Made by a program: the position numbers and the translations under genes. Source: an uncultured Phocaeicola sp. (GTDB taxonomy: Bacteria > Bacteroidota > Bacteroidia > Bacteroidales > Bacteroidaceae). Taken from it: a DNA stretch of 33,389 nucleotides. Below the pieces are notes generated by a model. That model saw only the letters and a program-made list of their open reading frames with translations. It did no database searches and was not told where the DNA came from. Shown here one piece after another: positions 16,669 through 26,369 of this stretch; within the stretch, counting starts at the first letter, position 1; the number at the start of each line of letters is the position of its first letter. Where the stretch lies: assembly GCA_944322395.1 (NCBI GenBank), contig CALUPA010000024.1:1-33389 (forward strand), given 5' to 3'.

Positions 16669-17278
16669 CTTTCAATATTGGTAATGTCACTTTATATTTC
16701 ACAGCTATAATACGAACTATAAAAACGGTAGTACCGCATGCTATCTGAGACAAATAGTTTTCCAACCCAACATAATCACAAAGCCAATAAACAATTCCTC
16801 CTACAACACAAGCCATAGCATATATTTCTTTTCTGAATATAAGAGGTATCTCATTTATAAACACATCCCTTATTACTCCACCTGCAGCACCTGTAATACT
16901 TCCCATGATAATTGCAACCCAAAAAGAATATCCCAAGTCCAGACTTTTAGTGGCACCTACTACAGTAAACAAAGCCAATCCAATGCTATCGAAAATAAAA
17001 AACGTGTTATTTAAATGTATAAGATACTGGCGAAACAATATTACAAAAAGCATTGCCATTGCTGTACATATAAGATATATAGGATCAGTCATCCATGCAG
17101 GAGTAACATCAAGAAGCAAATCACGCAATGTACCTCCACCAATAGCTGTGGCCAAACCAACAACATAAGCCCCAAACCAATCAAAACTTTTGGCAGATGC
17201 CAAACGAATGCCACTTATTGCAAAAGCAAACGTCCCTACAAAATCGAGTATTTCTACAAAAGACGGTATTTCAAACAT
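16646..17278 (-). CDS. TRIC-family (UPF0126/YicG-like) membrane channel
   Basis: 210 aa, seven hydrophobic segments in a 3+3+1 layout. The two internal repeats each carry the family motif: GGGTLRDLLLD (about 47-57) and GAAGGVIRDVF (about 130-140). Prokaryotic trimeric intracellular cation channel homologues form K+-permeable trimers in the inner membrane; the physiological role in bacteria is uncertain. It lies 15 bases downstream of the DUF3078 gene and overlaps the DUF1460 gene, so the three genes are co-transcribed. Confidence 0.92.
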   Translation of the reverse strand: MFEIPSFVEILDFVGTFAFAISGIRLASAKSFDWFGAYVVGLATAIGGGTLRDLLLDVTPAWMTDPIYLICTAMAMLFVILFRQYLIHLNNTFFIFDSIGLALFTVVGATKSLDLGYSFWVAIIMGSITGAAGGVIRDVFINEIPLIFRKEIYAMACVVGGIVYWLCDYVGLENYLSQIACGTTVFIVRIIAVKYKVTLPILKGETEDAK

Positions 17279-17293
17279 ATTTTTAATAAAAAA

Positions 17294-18901
17294 TTACCAA
17301 GTATAATTCAAACCAAAACTAAAAAGTTCCTGAAACTGGAAATAACTCTCATCCGGTTCTTTGGAAACACCATCGTCAAACCTTCCATGCATAAATAGTT
17401 TTGTTGACAAATATTTATTAACCACAAAAGTGAATGTATTTTCCCATTCACCCAAAACCTTTTCATAGTTTGTAGTGTATGAAAATTTAGACTCCCATAA
17501 CAGTGTAGGAATAATTTTCCAAGTAAGTGTCGCATTAATACGCGAACCCAACACACTTTCTTTTTTATGACCTTCTTTTATATTAAATTTAGTCGGATCA
17601 ACCTCATCACTCCTTACACTATATAAAGTATAGTTTAAAGGATTCAAAAGAACAGACAGATTAACCTTTCCGTCTTTTGCGTATTTATAGTCCAAACCGA
17701 CACCGACGTTCAATGTAGCAGGCGAGAACAAAGTTGAAACAAGATCATCTGAGTTAGTTGCATAATTGGAAAAGAACTGTGTTTGAAATTCAGCCGAAAG
17801 TGTATAGTACCAATTCTGTATTGCTTTGTAACCAAGCTTAGAGGTCAAACGCAACAAGTCATTATTAGCTTTATAAGAGTGTACTGTATCCGAAGGGGCA
17901 GTTATAAAGCCCAGCTTCCATTCCAATTTAGTTTCAAACTGAGTTTTCTGTTTGTCGTCATACTTTACCTGCCATGTAAAGCCAGACAATAGTGATTTCG
18001 TACTTTCACCTCCCTTATACCAGTTTTCCGATATAAAGTTTTGCGAAAATTGAAGATAACCGTTACCTCCATATGTCCAGAAATTTGGTTTTAAAACCAA
18101 CAACTCAGAATCTGACATTTGTCCAAAACCGGCATTATTCTGAACAAACTCAATAATATTGTCTTCCTTGTATACAGAAGTCATATCTTCCAATGAAAGA
18201 AACTCAAGGCTGTCAAGCCTTGATTCATTCTGCAACACCAACTCTGGATAGTCTACATAAAAAGATAATAACTGTCTGTTTATTTTTCTGTCTAGTTCTG
18301 AAGATGTAGGCATATGAGGCATTCCCTTTTCAAGCATATTGACTTTTCTAACAGAATCCTCCACCAATATATCCTTTGGATACCATGAGTCCACACTAGA
18401 AGCTTCGATAAAAGCTTTTGAATAATATGTTAATGGTACAACATACTTATAGTAATCTGGATTCATTTTAATTTCTGATAAGGACAAATATATATCATCC
18501 CATCTATCCTGTGCCCACTCTGAATATTTTCTGTAATCAGAATAAATCTTTCTCAAATCTAATACAGATTTAGGAATAACCACTACCGGTTCCACGGGTA
18601 CACTTTTTGATATGGAATCAGTCTTTTTAATCTTAATAGAATCGGATATTGATATATCAATAGAATCAGATTTAACAGAATCAATACATATCGAGTCTGT
18701 TAAAACCGTATCACCAACCACTTCAAAGATTGTAGTATCCTTCAATAATGAATCAAGATCTATAATGGAATCAACTGGAATCTCAAAATCTGATTTATTT
18801 ATTAAAGAATCCCTCATAAATATCCGGTTTGCAGGAAAAACAGCAAACAAATTATGAATAAATAAAGATGCAAATAAAAATAGAGCCGTTAATGTTTTCA
18901 T
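17294..18901 (-). CDS. DUF3078 outer-membrane protein with Asp-Ser-Ile-rich linker
   Basis: 535 aa. Signal peptide at about 1-20 (MKTLTALFLFASLFIHNLFA). Residues about 30-110 are a low-complexity segment with repeated DS-I/V units (DSICIDSV, DSIDISISDSIKI, DSISKSV), then a helical region, then a beta-rich C-terminal half (about 270-535) that opens with FWTYGGNGYLQFSQNFISENWYKGG-type strands typical of DUF3078 barrels and ends in NYTW. The function of the family is unknown; an outer-membrane barrel is inferred from strand pattern and C-terminal aromatic. First gene of the - strand operon, with a -7 box at 18931. Confidence 0.85.
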   Translation of the reverse strand: MKTLTALFLFASLFIHNLFAVFPANRIFMRDSLINKSDFEIPVDSIIDLDSLLKDTTIFEVVGDTVLTDSICIDSVKSDSIDISISDSIKIKKTDSISKSVPVEPVVVIPKSVLDLRKIYSDYRKYSEWAQDRWDDIYLSLSEIKMNPDYYKYVVPLTYYSKAFIEASSVDSWYPKDILVEDSVRKVNMLEKGMPHMPTSSELDRKINRQLLSFYVDYPELVLQNESRLDSLEFLSLEDMTSVYKEDNIIEFVQNNAGFGQMSDSELLVLKPNFWTYGGNGYLQFSQNFISENWYKGGESTKSLLSGFTWQVKYDDKQKTQFETKLEWKLGFITAPSDTVHSYKANNDLLRLTSKLGYKAIQNWYYTLSAEFQTQFFSNYATNSDDLVSTLFSPATLNVGVGLDYKYAKDGKVNLSVLLNPLNYTLYSVRSDEVDPTKFNIKEGHKKESVLGSRINATLTWKIIPTLLWESKFSYTTNYEKVLGEWENTFTFVVNKYLSTKLFMHGRFDDGVSKEPDESYFQFQELFSFGLNYTW

Positions 18902-18930
18902 TTTTATATTTTTGTGTTATAAACTAAATG

Positions 18931-18938
18931 CAAAAATA
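18931..18938 (-). promoter_or_regulatory. Putative -7 box for the DUF3078 operon
   Basis: On the - strand it reads TATTTTTG (TAnnTTTG), 29 bases before the DUF3078 ATG. No TTTG was seen at the -33 distance. Confidence 0.4.
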
Positions 18939-19034
18939 CAATATATTTCATTCATTGAATATTAAATTCTATAGAAATATGTAATTCTAAAGTAAACTTA
19001 TTGCACGATTTACAATGTTTTGTTTTTTTATCAC

Positions 19035-19063
19035 TTGATTTTCGGCTTTTTTTTATAATTTTG
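19035..19063 (+). promoter_or_regulatory. Putative promoter for pyrG-yidC
   Basis: TTG (19035-19037), 18-nt spacer, TAATTTTG (19056-19063). Good -7, minimal -33, spacer one base short. It predicts a leader of about 45 nt to the GTG start. Confidence 0.5.
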
Positions 19064-19104
19064 CACACTTGTAGAAACAGTTCTTATTTGAATCAAATTT
19101 TTAA

Positions 19105-20715
<1,611 letters not shown>

Positions 20716-20736
20716 TCAATAAACTACTAAAATAAA

Positions 20737-22593
20737 ATGGACAAAAACACGTTAGTAGGCTTCGTCCTGATTGGGGCTGTTATTATCGGATTCGGTATAT
20801 ATAATACCCCTAATCAGGAAGAAAGAGCTCGTGCACAACATTATCAGGATTCTATACAGCAAGTAATCAAACAAAAAGAAGAATTATTGAAGAAGCAAGA
20901 AGCTGCAGCCGAGCAAAAGGCTATGATGGTTGATTCTACTTCAACATTCTTCAATGCTTCAAAAGGCACAGAACAGTTCGTCACTTTGAGCAACGACCTT
21001 ATTGATATTACTATTTCGAATAAGGGTGGACGTGTCTGCAAAGCGATGCTGAAAGAGTACAAAGACCAAAAGAAAGAACCGCTTGTATTGTTTGATGGCA
21101 CTGATGCATCACTGAACATTGGTTTTGAGGGTAAGAACGAAAACATCATGAGTAGTCAGATGTATTTCGATGCCACAAATGTGACAGACAGCACAGTGAC
21201 TATGAGACTGAATGCTGCAAATGGCGGTCATTTGGATTTCTGCTACAAGCTTATTCCAAATTCATACATGGTGAACTTTACGGTACAGGCTAAAGGAATG
21301 CAGAATTTCTTCTCGCCATCTGTAAAGACAATGACCATTGACTGGAAGCAGAAAGCACGCCAGATGGAAAAAGGTTATACTTTTGAACAGCAGTACACAT
21401 CGTTGACATACAAACCTGTAGACGACAGTTTCGACAATCTGGACAAGGCTAAAGACGAAAAGGAAACAATACAGGAGGTACTTGATTGGGTAGCTTTCAA
21501 AAACCAATACTTCTCATGTGTATTCATGGCAGAAAAGAACTTTGAAAATGCTACTTTGGAATCGAAAATGGAACAGAAAGGCAGCGGCTACATGAAGAAC
21601 TATCATGCAGACATGCAGACAGCTTTCGACCCAACCGGTGCCCAGCCAAGTAATTTCCAATTCTATTTCGGTCCTAACCACTTCAAGACACTCCTTACAA
21701 GCAACGATTTAAGTTTTGCAGACAAAGATCAGGAACTTGAAGACCTAGTTTATCTGGGATGGCCTATTATCCGCTGGATAAACCGTTGGTTTACAATCAA
21801 CTTGTTCGACTGGTTGTCAAGCTGGGGATTGAGCATGGGTATGGTTATCCTGCTTATGACCATTATCGTCAAGATTCTGGTTCTCCCTACTACATGGAAA
21901 TCATTCATTTCATCAGCTAAGATGAGAGCACTGAAACCATACGTTGAGAAGATTAACCAGAAATATCCAAAGCAGGAAGATGCATTAAAGAAGCAACAGG
22001 AAACTATGGCTCTTTACAGTCAGTATGGAGTAAGCCCGATGGGAGGATGTCTGCCTATGCTGCTTCAGACACCTGTCTTCATGGCATTGTTCTTCTTTGT
22101 TCCGAATGCGATAGAATTGCGCCAGCAAAGTTTCCTTTGGGCAGACGACCTTTCTGCATATGATGACCTAATTAGCTGGAGCACTTCCATTCCGCTTCTC
22201 GGTAATCACCTGAGTCTGTTCTGCCTGTTGTTCAGTGTCACAACTATCATCAACCAGTTGGTAATGATGAAACAGCAGAATATGGGTGACAATCCTCAGA
22301 TGGCAGCAATGAAATGGATGATGTACATCATGCCGGTGATGTTCTTCTTCATTTTCAATGAATATGCATCAGGATTGAGCTACTATTACTTCATCTCAAG
22401 TTTGATAGGTATCCTCACTACATGGATTATGTACAAGGTTACAGACGAGAAGAAACTTCTTGCACAGCTCGAAGCAAACAAGAAAAACCCTTCACAGATG
22501 AAGCAAAGCAGTCTTCTGTCAAGACTTGAAGCTCTTCAGAAAGAACAGGAACGTCTCCAGAAAGAACGTCAGGAGAGAATGAACAAGAAATAA
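20737..22593 (+). CDS. yidC: Membrane protein insertase YidC
   Basis: Inserts and folds inner-membrane proteins, alone or with SecYEG. 618 aa, the long Gram-negative type: N-terminal TM (about 5-21), a coiled and polar stretch, a large periplasmic beta domain (about 60-340) and the conserved core from about 360 (WGLSMGMVILLMTIIVKIL) to about 580, ending in a Lys/Arg/Glu-rich tail (about 590-618). The groove residue that is Arg in E. coli YidC (R366) is Lys here (K379 in IIVKILVLP), a conservative change. MGGCLPMLLQTPVFMALFF is the hallmark block. Co-transcribed with pyrG. Confidence 0.97.
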   Translation: MDKNTLVGFVLIGAVIIGFGIYNTPNQEERARAQHYQDSIQQVIKQKEELLKKQEAAAEQKAMMVDSTSTFFNASKGTEQFVTLSNDLIDITISNKGGRVCKAMLKEYKDQKKEPLVLFDGTDASLNIGFEGKNENIMSSQMYFDATNVTDSTVTMRLNAANGGHLDFCYKLIPNSYMVNFTVQAKGMQNFFSPSVKTMTIDWKQKARQMEKGYTFEQQYTSLTYKPVDDSFDNLDKAKDEKETIQEVLDWVAFKNQYFSCVFMAEKNFENATLESKMEQKGSGYMKNYHADMQTAFDPTGAQPSNFQFYFGPNHFKTLLTSNDLSFADKDQELEDLVYLGWPIIRWINRWFTINLFDWLSSWGLSMGMVILLMTIIVKILVLPTTWKSFISSAKMRALKPYVEKINQKYPKQEDALKKQQETMALYSQYGVSPMGGCLPMLLQTPVFMALFFFVPNAIELRQQSFLWADDLSAYDDLISWSTSIPLLGNHLSLFCLLFSVTTIINQLVMMKQQNMGDNPQMAAMKWMMYIMPVMFFFIFNEYASGLSYYYFISSLIGILTTWIMYKVTDEKKLLAQLEANKKNPSQMKQSSLLSRLEALQKEQERLQKERQERMNKK

Positions 22594-22610
22594 TCATCAT
22601 TCAATTATAG

Positions 22611-22662
22611 AGTATTGTCATTCAGGGGTAATGTTTTAATCCTTGGATGGCAATATTTTTTT
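22611..22662 (+). terminator. Terminator of pyrG-yidC
   Basis: Left arm 22613-22623 (TATTGTCATTC) pairs with right arm 22645-22655 (GGATGGCAATA), including two G-U pairs, extendable by two more pairs, followed by a run of seven T (22656-22662). The loop is long (21 nt). Confidence 0.7.
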
Positions 22663-22688
22663 AACCGGATATCAAAACTATTATAATC

Positions 22689-24794
22689 ATGAATAAAAAC
22701 CTCATCACAATGACTGCGGCTACACTAATGTTAGCAACATCAGCATGCGTAAGCACTGAAAAGTCTGCCGAGAATGAAGCCTCAATTATCGGCAAACAGG
22801 AAATAAGTATCGAGAACGGACGGCTTACTCCCGAGGTTCTCTGGGCAATGGGACGAATCGGTAGTTCTACAGTATCACCTGATGGTAAAAAAATAGCATA
22901 CACAGTTTCATACTACAGTGTGAAAGAGAATAAAAGCCACACTGTCATCTACATAATGAATGCAGACGGCAGCGGAAACACACTCCTTACCACTACATCA
23001 GCAAGCGAATACGAACCGGCATGGATTAAAAATGGCGAAAAACTGGCGTTTTTGTCAAACGGACAGATTTGGGAGATGAATCCTGATGGAAAAGAGCGTA
23101 GACAGTTGTCCGATTACGACGGAGGAATAGACGGTTTCAGTTTCTCTCCTGACGGCAGCAAGGTTCTGTTCATTTCGCAGGTAAAATACGGAGAACGTAC
23201 TGTAGACAAATATCCCGATCTGGACAAAGCCACAGGAATGGTAATAGACGATCTTATGTACAAACACTGGGATGAATGGGTACAAACCGTTCCTCACCCT
23301 TTCATTGCCGATTTTGACGGAAACAAAGTGGGTACAGGCACTGATATAATGGAAGGCGAACCATACGAATCGCCAATGAAACCTTTCGGTGGAATAGAAC
23401 AGCTGACATGGAGCAACGATTCAAAACAGATTGCATATACATGTCGCAAGAAGACAGGGCTTGAGTATTCAGTTTCTACTGACTCTGATATCTATCTTTA
23501 CGACATTGAAAGCAAGAAAACAAGAAACCTATGCAAAAAAGATGCAACAGACAAAAACATGGGATATGACACCAACCCTCAGTTCTCGCCAGACGGAACA
23601 ATGATTGCATGGCAAAGTATGGAGCGCGACGGATATGAAAGCGACCGCAACCGTCTTTGCGTGATGAATCTTGCAAGCGGCAAAAAGTCATACATAACAG
23701 AATCGTTCGAATCAGGTGTCGATACATATTGCTGGGCAAATGACAGCAAGACACTTTATTTTACAGGTGTTTGGCATGGCACAAGCATGATTTACAGTAC
23801 CAACCTCAATGGTGAAGTAAACAAGCTTACCGACGGCATGTACGACTATGTCTCAGTGGCATTACTCAATGACGGACAGCTATTAACCAAACGTCACTCT
23901 ATAAGCGAAGCTGACGAACTTTATACTGTAGCACTTAATGAAAACAACAAAGTAAGCCGTATCACAAAAGAAAACGACCATATATTCAGTCAGCTCAAAA
24001 CAGGTAAAGTCGAACCAAGATGGACGAAGACAGTTGATGGCAAACAGATGCTCTCATGGGTTATATATCCTGCAGATTTCGACCCAAACAAGAAATATTC
24101 TACACTCCTTTTCTGTCAGGGAGGTCCTCAAAGTCCTGTCAGCCAATTCTGGAGCTACAGATGGAACTTCCAGATTATGGCAGCCAATGACTATATCATC
24201 ATAGCTCCTAACCGCCGCGGTCTTCCGGGCTTCGGAATGGAATGGCTTGAAGATATAAGCACGAACTATGGAGGACACTGTATGGATGACTATCTAAGTG
24301 CAATAGACGATATAGCAAAAGAGCCATACGTAGACAAAGACCGTTTGGGATGCGTTGGTGCAAGTTTTGGAGGATATTCTGTATACTGGCTTGCAGGACA
24401 CCATAACAAACGCTTCAAGGCATTCATAGCTCACGACGGTTTCTTCAACATGGAACAGCAGTATCTCGAAACAGAAGAACTCTGGTTTACTAACTGGGAC
24501 CTTGGAGGCGCTTACTGGGAAACTGAAAATCCAGCCGTTAAACGTAGCTATGCCAACTCACCTCACCTGTTTGTCGAAAAATGGGATACACCTATCCTTT
24601 GCATCCACGGCGAGAAAGACTACCGCATTCTTGCATCACAGGGAATGGCTGCATTCAACGCTGCCAAGCTGAGAGGAGTTCCTGCACAGCTTCTTGTTTT
24701 CCCCGACGAAAACCACTGGGTATTGAAACCACAAAACGGAATATTGTGGCAACGCACATTCTTCGCATGGTTGGACAAATGGTTAAAGAAATAA
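22689..24794 (+). CDS. S9 family prolyl-oligopeptidase-type dipeptidyl-peptidase, DPP5-like
   Basis: 701 aa. Exported; the N-terminus ends in LATSACVST, so a lipoprotein anchor at the Cys is possible though the lipobox is imperfect. The N-terminal part (about 45-430) is a beta-propeller built of repeated SPDGK/YDIES-type blades. The C-terminal alpha/beta-hydrolase domain (about 440-701) carries the triad S559 (GASFGGYS), D644 (HGEKDYRI) and H676 (DENHWV). The Ser-Asp and Asp-His spacings (85 and 32) equal those I recall for P. gingivalis DPP5 (S542/D627/H659), which prefers Ala and hydrophobic P1. An acylaminoacyl-peptidase annotation is the alternative. yjbQ starts 5 bases after its stop. 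Confidence 0.9.
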   Translation: MNKNLITMTAATLMLATSACVSTEKSAENEASIIGKQEISIENGRLTPEVLWAMGRIGSSTVSPDGKKIAYTVSYYSVKENKSHTVIYIMNADGSGNTLLTTTSASEYEPAWIKNGEKLAFLSNGQIWEMNPDGKERRQLSDYDGGIDGFSFSPDGSKVLFISQVKYGERTVDKYPDLDKATGMVIDDLMYKHWDEWVQTVPHPFIADFDGNKVGTGTDIMEGEPYESPMKPFGGIEQLTWSNDSKQIAYTCRKKTGLEYSVSTDSDIYLYDIESKKTRNLCKKDATDKNMGYDTNPQFSPDGTMIAWQSMERDGYESDRNRLCVMNLASGKKSYITESFESGVDTYCWANDSKTLYFTGVWHGTSMIYSTNLNGEVNKLTDGMYDYVSVALLNDGQLLTKRHSISEADELYTVALNENNKVSRITKENDHIFSQLKTGKVEPRWTKTVDGKQMLSWVIYPADFDPNKKYSTLLFCQGGPQSPVSQFWSYRWNFQIMAANDYIIIAPNRRGLPGFGMEWLEDISTNYGGHCMDDYLSAIDDIAKEPYVDKDRLGCVGASFGGYSVYWLAGHHNKRFKAFIAHDGFFNMEQQYLETEELWFTNWDLGGAYWETENPAVKRSYANSPHLFVEKWDTPILCIHGEKDYRILASQGMAAFNAAKLRGVPAQLLVFPDENHWVLKPQNGILWQRTFFAWLDKWLKK

Positions 24795-24798
24795 CATC

Positions 24799-25209
24799 AT
24801 GGTACAGCAAGTTGAATTTTCACTAACCCCCAAAAGAAAAGGATTCCATCTTGTAACTCAGGAAATAATGAAGAATCTCCCTACTCTGCCGGAGCAGGGA
24901 ATTCTTAACCTTTTCGTCAAGCACACCAGCTGTGCGTTAAGCATAAACGAGAATTATGACCCTAGTGTACGTGCCGATATGGAACAGATTTACAACCGCC
25001 TTGTAAAGACAAACGAACCATATTACAGCCACACCGATGAAGGCGAAGATGACATGCCCAGCCATGCCAAATCAAGCCTTACAGGTGTTTCACTCACCAT
25101 TCCTATTAGTAATGGGCGTCTCAACCTTGGAACATGGCAAGGAATTTACCTTTGTGAGTTCAGATATTCTGGAGGAACACGTAAAATTGTAGCGACTATA
25201 ATATCATAA
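24799..25209 (+). CDS. yjbQ: YjbQ-family protein (UPF0047)
   Basis: 136 aa, full length for this small single-domain cytosolic family of homotrimers. Conserved blocks are present: FVKHTSCALSINENYD near 40-55, HTDEGEDDMPSHAKSSL near 75-91, and GTWQGIYLCEFR near 112-123. The His/Glu-rich motifs are the likely metal or phosphate site. Some members have weak thiamine-phosphate synthase activity, and the real role is unsettled. Co-transcribed with the S9 peptidase and followed at once by a strong terminator. Confidence 0.92.
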   Translation: MVQQVEFSLTPKRKGFHLVTQEIMKNLPTLPEQGILNLFVKHTSCALSINENYDPSVRADMEQIYNRLVKTNEPYYSHTDEGEDDMPSHAKSSLTGVSLTIPISNGRLNLGTWQGIYLCEFRYSGGTRKIVATIIS

Positions 25210-25210
25210 T

Positions 25211-25250
25211 AAAACAAAAAGCCAAATAGATTCATTTGGCTTTTTGTTTT
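25211..25250. terminator. Strong bidirectional terminator between yjbQ and the HTH gene
   Basis: A perfect 17-bp inverted repeat (25211-25227, AAAACAAAAAGCCAAAT; 25234-25250) with a 6-nt loop. T tracts form part of the stem in both directions. The right arm includes two bases of the convergent gene's stop codon (25249-25251). Confidence 0.93.
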
Positions 25251-26136
25251 ATATAGACAATATCTTTTTCTCCAAAATCAAATCCTGTTCATTCATCTGT
25301 GGGGCCGGAATGGCGCACATACGAATCACATCCTCCTTTTGACAAGTATAATGAAAATATGCTTTTTCCATATCGTTCAATTTATCTTCCGTCTTTACTT
25401 CACCTTTTATTTTCAGGAATTCAGAACGTGAAATCTTATCAGACACCTTAACAAACAGTATTCTTCTTGCAATAGGGTTATAATTATAATCAAGACATGT
25501 ATATACTCCCTTCAAATATTTAGGATTATCAAACATAGGGAGTTTAAGACAAATATTAAATAGAGCCATCTGCGGTTTTTCTTTCTCGTTAAACATCAGA
25601 TACAGATGGTCTGTGGAATTCATAAATGCCGCCCCCCAGTGTGTACTACCATAAGCATTATTATGCCCAACCTCAATATAATTGCCATCATCGGACGGTG
25701 CAATAAGATAAGGTTCAATCTTTAATGCATTACTACTGGACGATATACTATAACTCATGTATATTCCACTAAAAGTATTAATTCTATTTACTGTTTCGTG
25801 TAAATTATACATAAGTGTTTCTATAAAAGGAATAATAGTATTCGTATCTTTACTCTTTACCGTCATATCGACACTAAATATTCCCTCTTTCAACTTTGGA
25901 AGCATATTAAACAGTTTTTTCTTCGATATATTGTTTACCCAAACCAACGAAGCATCCAGAGCTTCATCCATTTCCATACCCTTATCCCTGTTTTTTATAT
26001 ATGCCGGAAGGACTGTCGAATATAATGCAGAAAGTACACTCGGCACCATTTGTGTACTTTCCGCTATATCCTTCATCTTTATGCCTTTTGCCCTTAAATA
26101 AGAAATACGCTCATATATTTGTCTCAATTCATCCAT
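25249..26136 (-). CDS. Helix-turn-helix protein of a Bacteroidales-type family, unknown function
   Basis: 295 aa, no signal peptide or TM. Residues 7-45 look like an HTH: helix ISYLRAKG, then IKMKDIAESTQMVPSVLSAL, with DIA and PSVLSAL in the usual helix 2/helix 3 positions. The remaining 230 residues are a mixed alpha/beta region with conserved-looking blocks (GIYMSYSISSSSNALKIEPYLI, VGHNNAYGSTHWGAAF, YTCLDYNYNPIARRILFVK) that I do not recognise; they could be a sensor domain. It is divergent from the 2-AEP module across 233 bases. Regulation of that module is possible but inferred from position only. A -7 box is at 26161. Confidence 0.8.
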   Translation of the reverse strand: MDELRQIYERISYLRAKGIKMKDIAESTQMVPSVLSALYSTVLPAYIKNRDKGMEMDEALDASLVWVNNISKKKLFNMLPKLKEGIFSVDMTVKSKDTNTIIPFIETLMYNLHETVNRINTFSGIYMSYSISSSSNALKIEPYLIAPSDDGNYIEVGHNNAYGSTHWGAAFMNSTDHLYLMFNEKEKPQMALFNICLKLPMFDNPKYLKGVYTCLDYNYNPIARRILFVKVSDKISRSEFLKIKGEVKTEDKLNDMEKAYFHYTCQKEDVIRMCAIPAPQMNEQDLILEKKILSI

Positions 26137-26160
26137 CTAAACCTACTATTAATCATTTTT

Positions 26161-26168
26161 CAAATATA
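26161..26168 (-). promoter_or_regulatory. Putative -7 box for the HTH gene
   Basis: On the - strand it reads TATATTTG (TAnnTTTG), 24 bases before the ATG at 26136. No -33 TTTG at the usual spacing. Confidence 0.45.
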
Positions 26169-26228
26169 CATCTTTTTTTGATTTATGCTTGTATTAAAAA
26201 TCAATATTACAAAGTAATTACATTTCTA

Positions 26229-26244
26229 TGTGATATTTATCACG
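26229..26244. promoter_or_regulatory. CRP/FNR-like palindrome upstream of the 2-AEP module
   Basis: TGTGATATTTATCACG has the TGTGA-N6-TCAC layout recognised by CRP/FNR-family regulators, about 100 bases upstream of the -7 box at 26336. Seen directly; binding is unproven. Confidence 0.35.
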
Positions 26245-26245
26245 A

Positions 26246-26263
26246 ATCAGTTATATATCAGTT
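26246..26263. repeat. Direct repeat ATCAGTT-N4-ATCAGTT (11-bp period)
   Basis: Two identical 7-mers (26246-26252 and 26257-26263) separated by ATAT. The 7+4 layout is that of a Pho box, but the sequence itself does not match the E. coli consensus. Confidence 0.5.
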
Positions 26264-26296
26264 GCATTAATATTTCTGAATTGTTTCAAGGTTATT

Positions 26297-26318
26297 ATTC
26301 ATTTTTTATTCATTTTTT
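26297..26318. repeat. Perfect tandem 11-bp repeat ATTCATTTTTT x2 over the -33 region
   Basis: Two adjacent identical copies (26297-26307 and 26308-26318), ending 17 bases before the -7 box. The second copy covers the position where a -33 TTTG would be expected and is missing, as for activator-dependent promoters. Confidence 0.6.
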
Positions 26319-26335
26319 CCTTACCAAAACGGTCC

Positions 26336-26343
26336 TACTTTTG
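26336..26343 (+). promoter_or_regulatory. -7 box for the 2-AEP module
   Basis: TACTTTTG matches TAnnTTTG, 26 bases before the transporter ATG. There is no TTTG at the -33 distance, where the tandem 11-bp repeat lies instead. Confidence 0.55.
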
Positions 26344-26369
26344 CATCGAATTCAAAAAAAACAGAAAAA

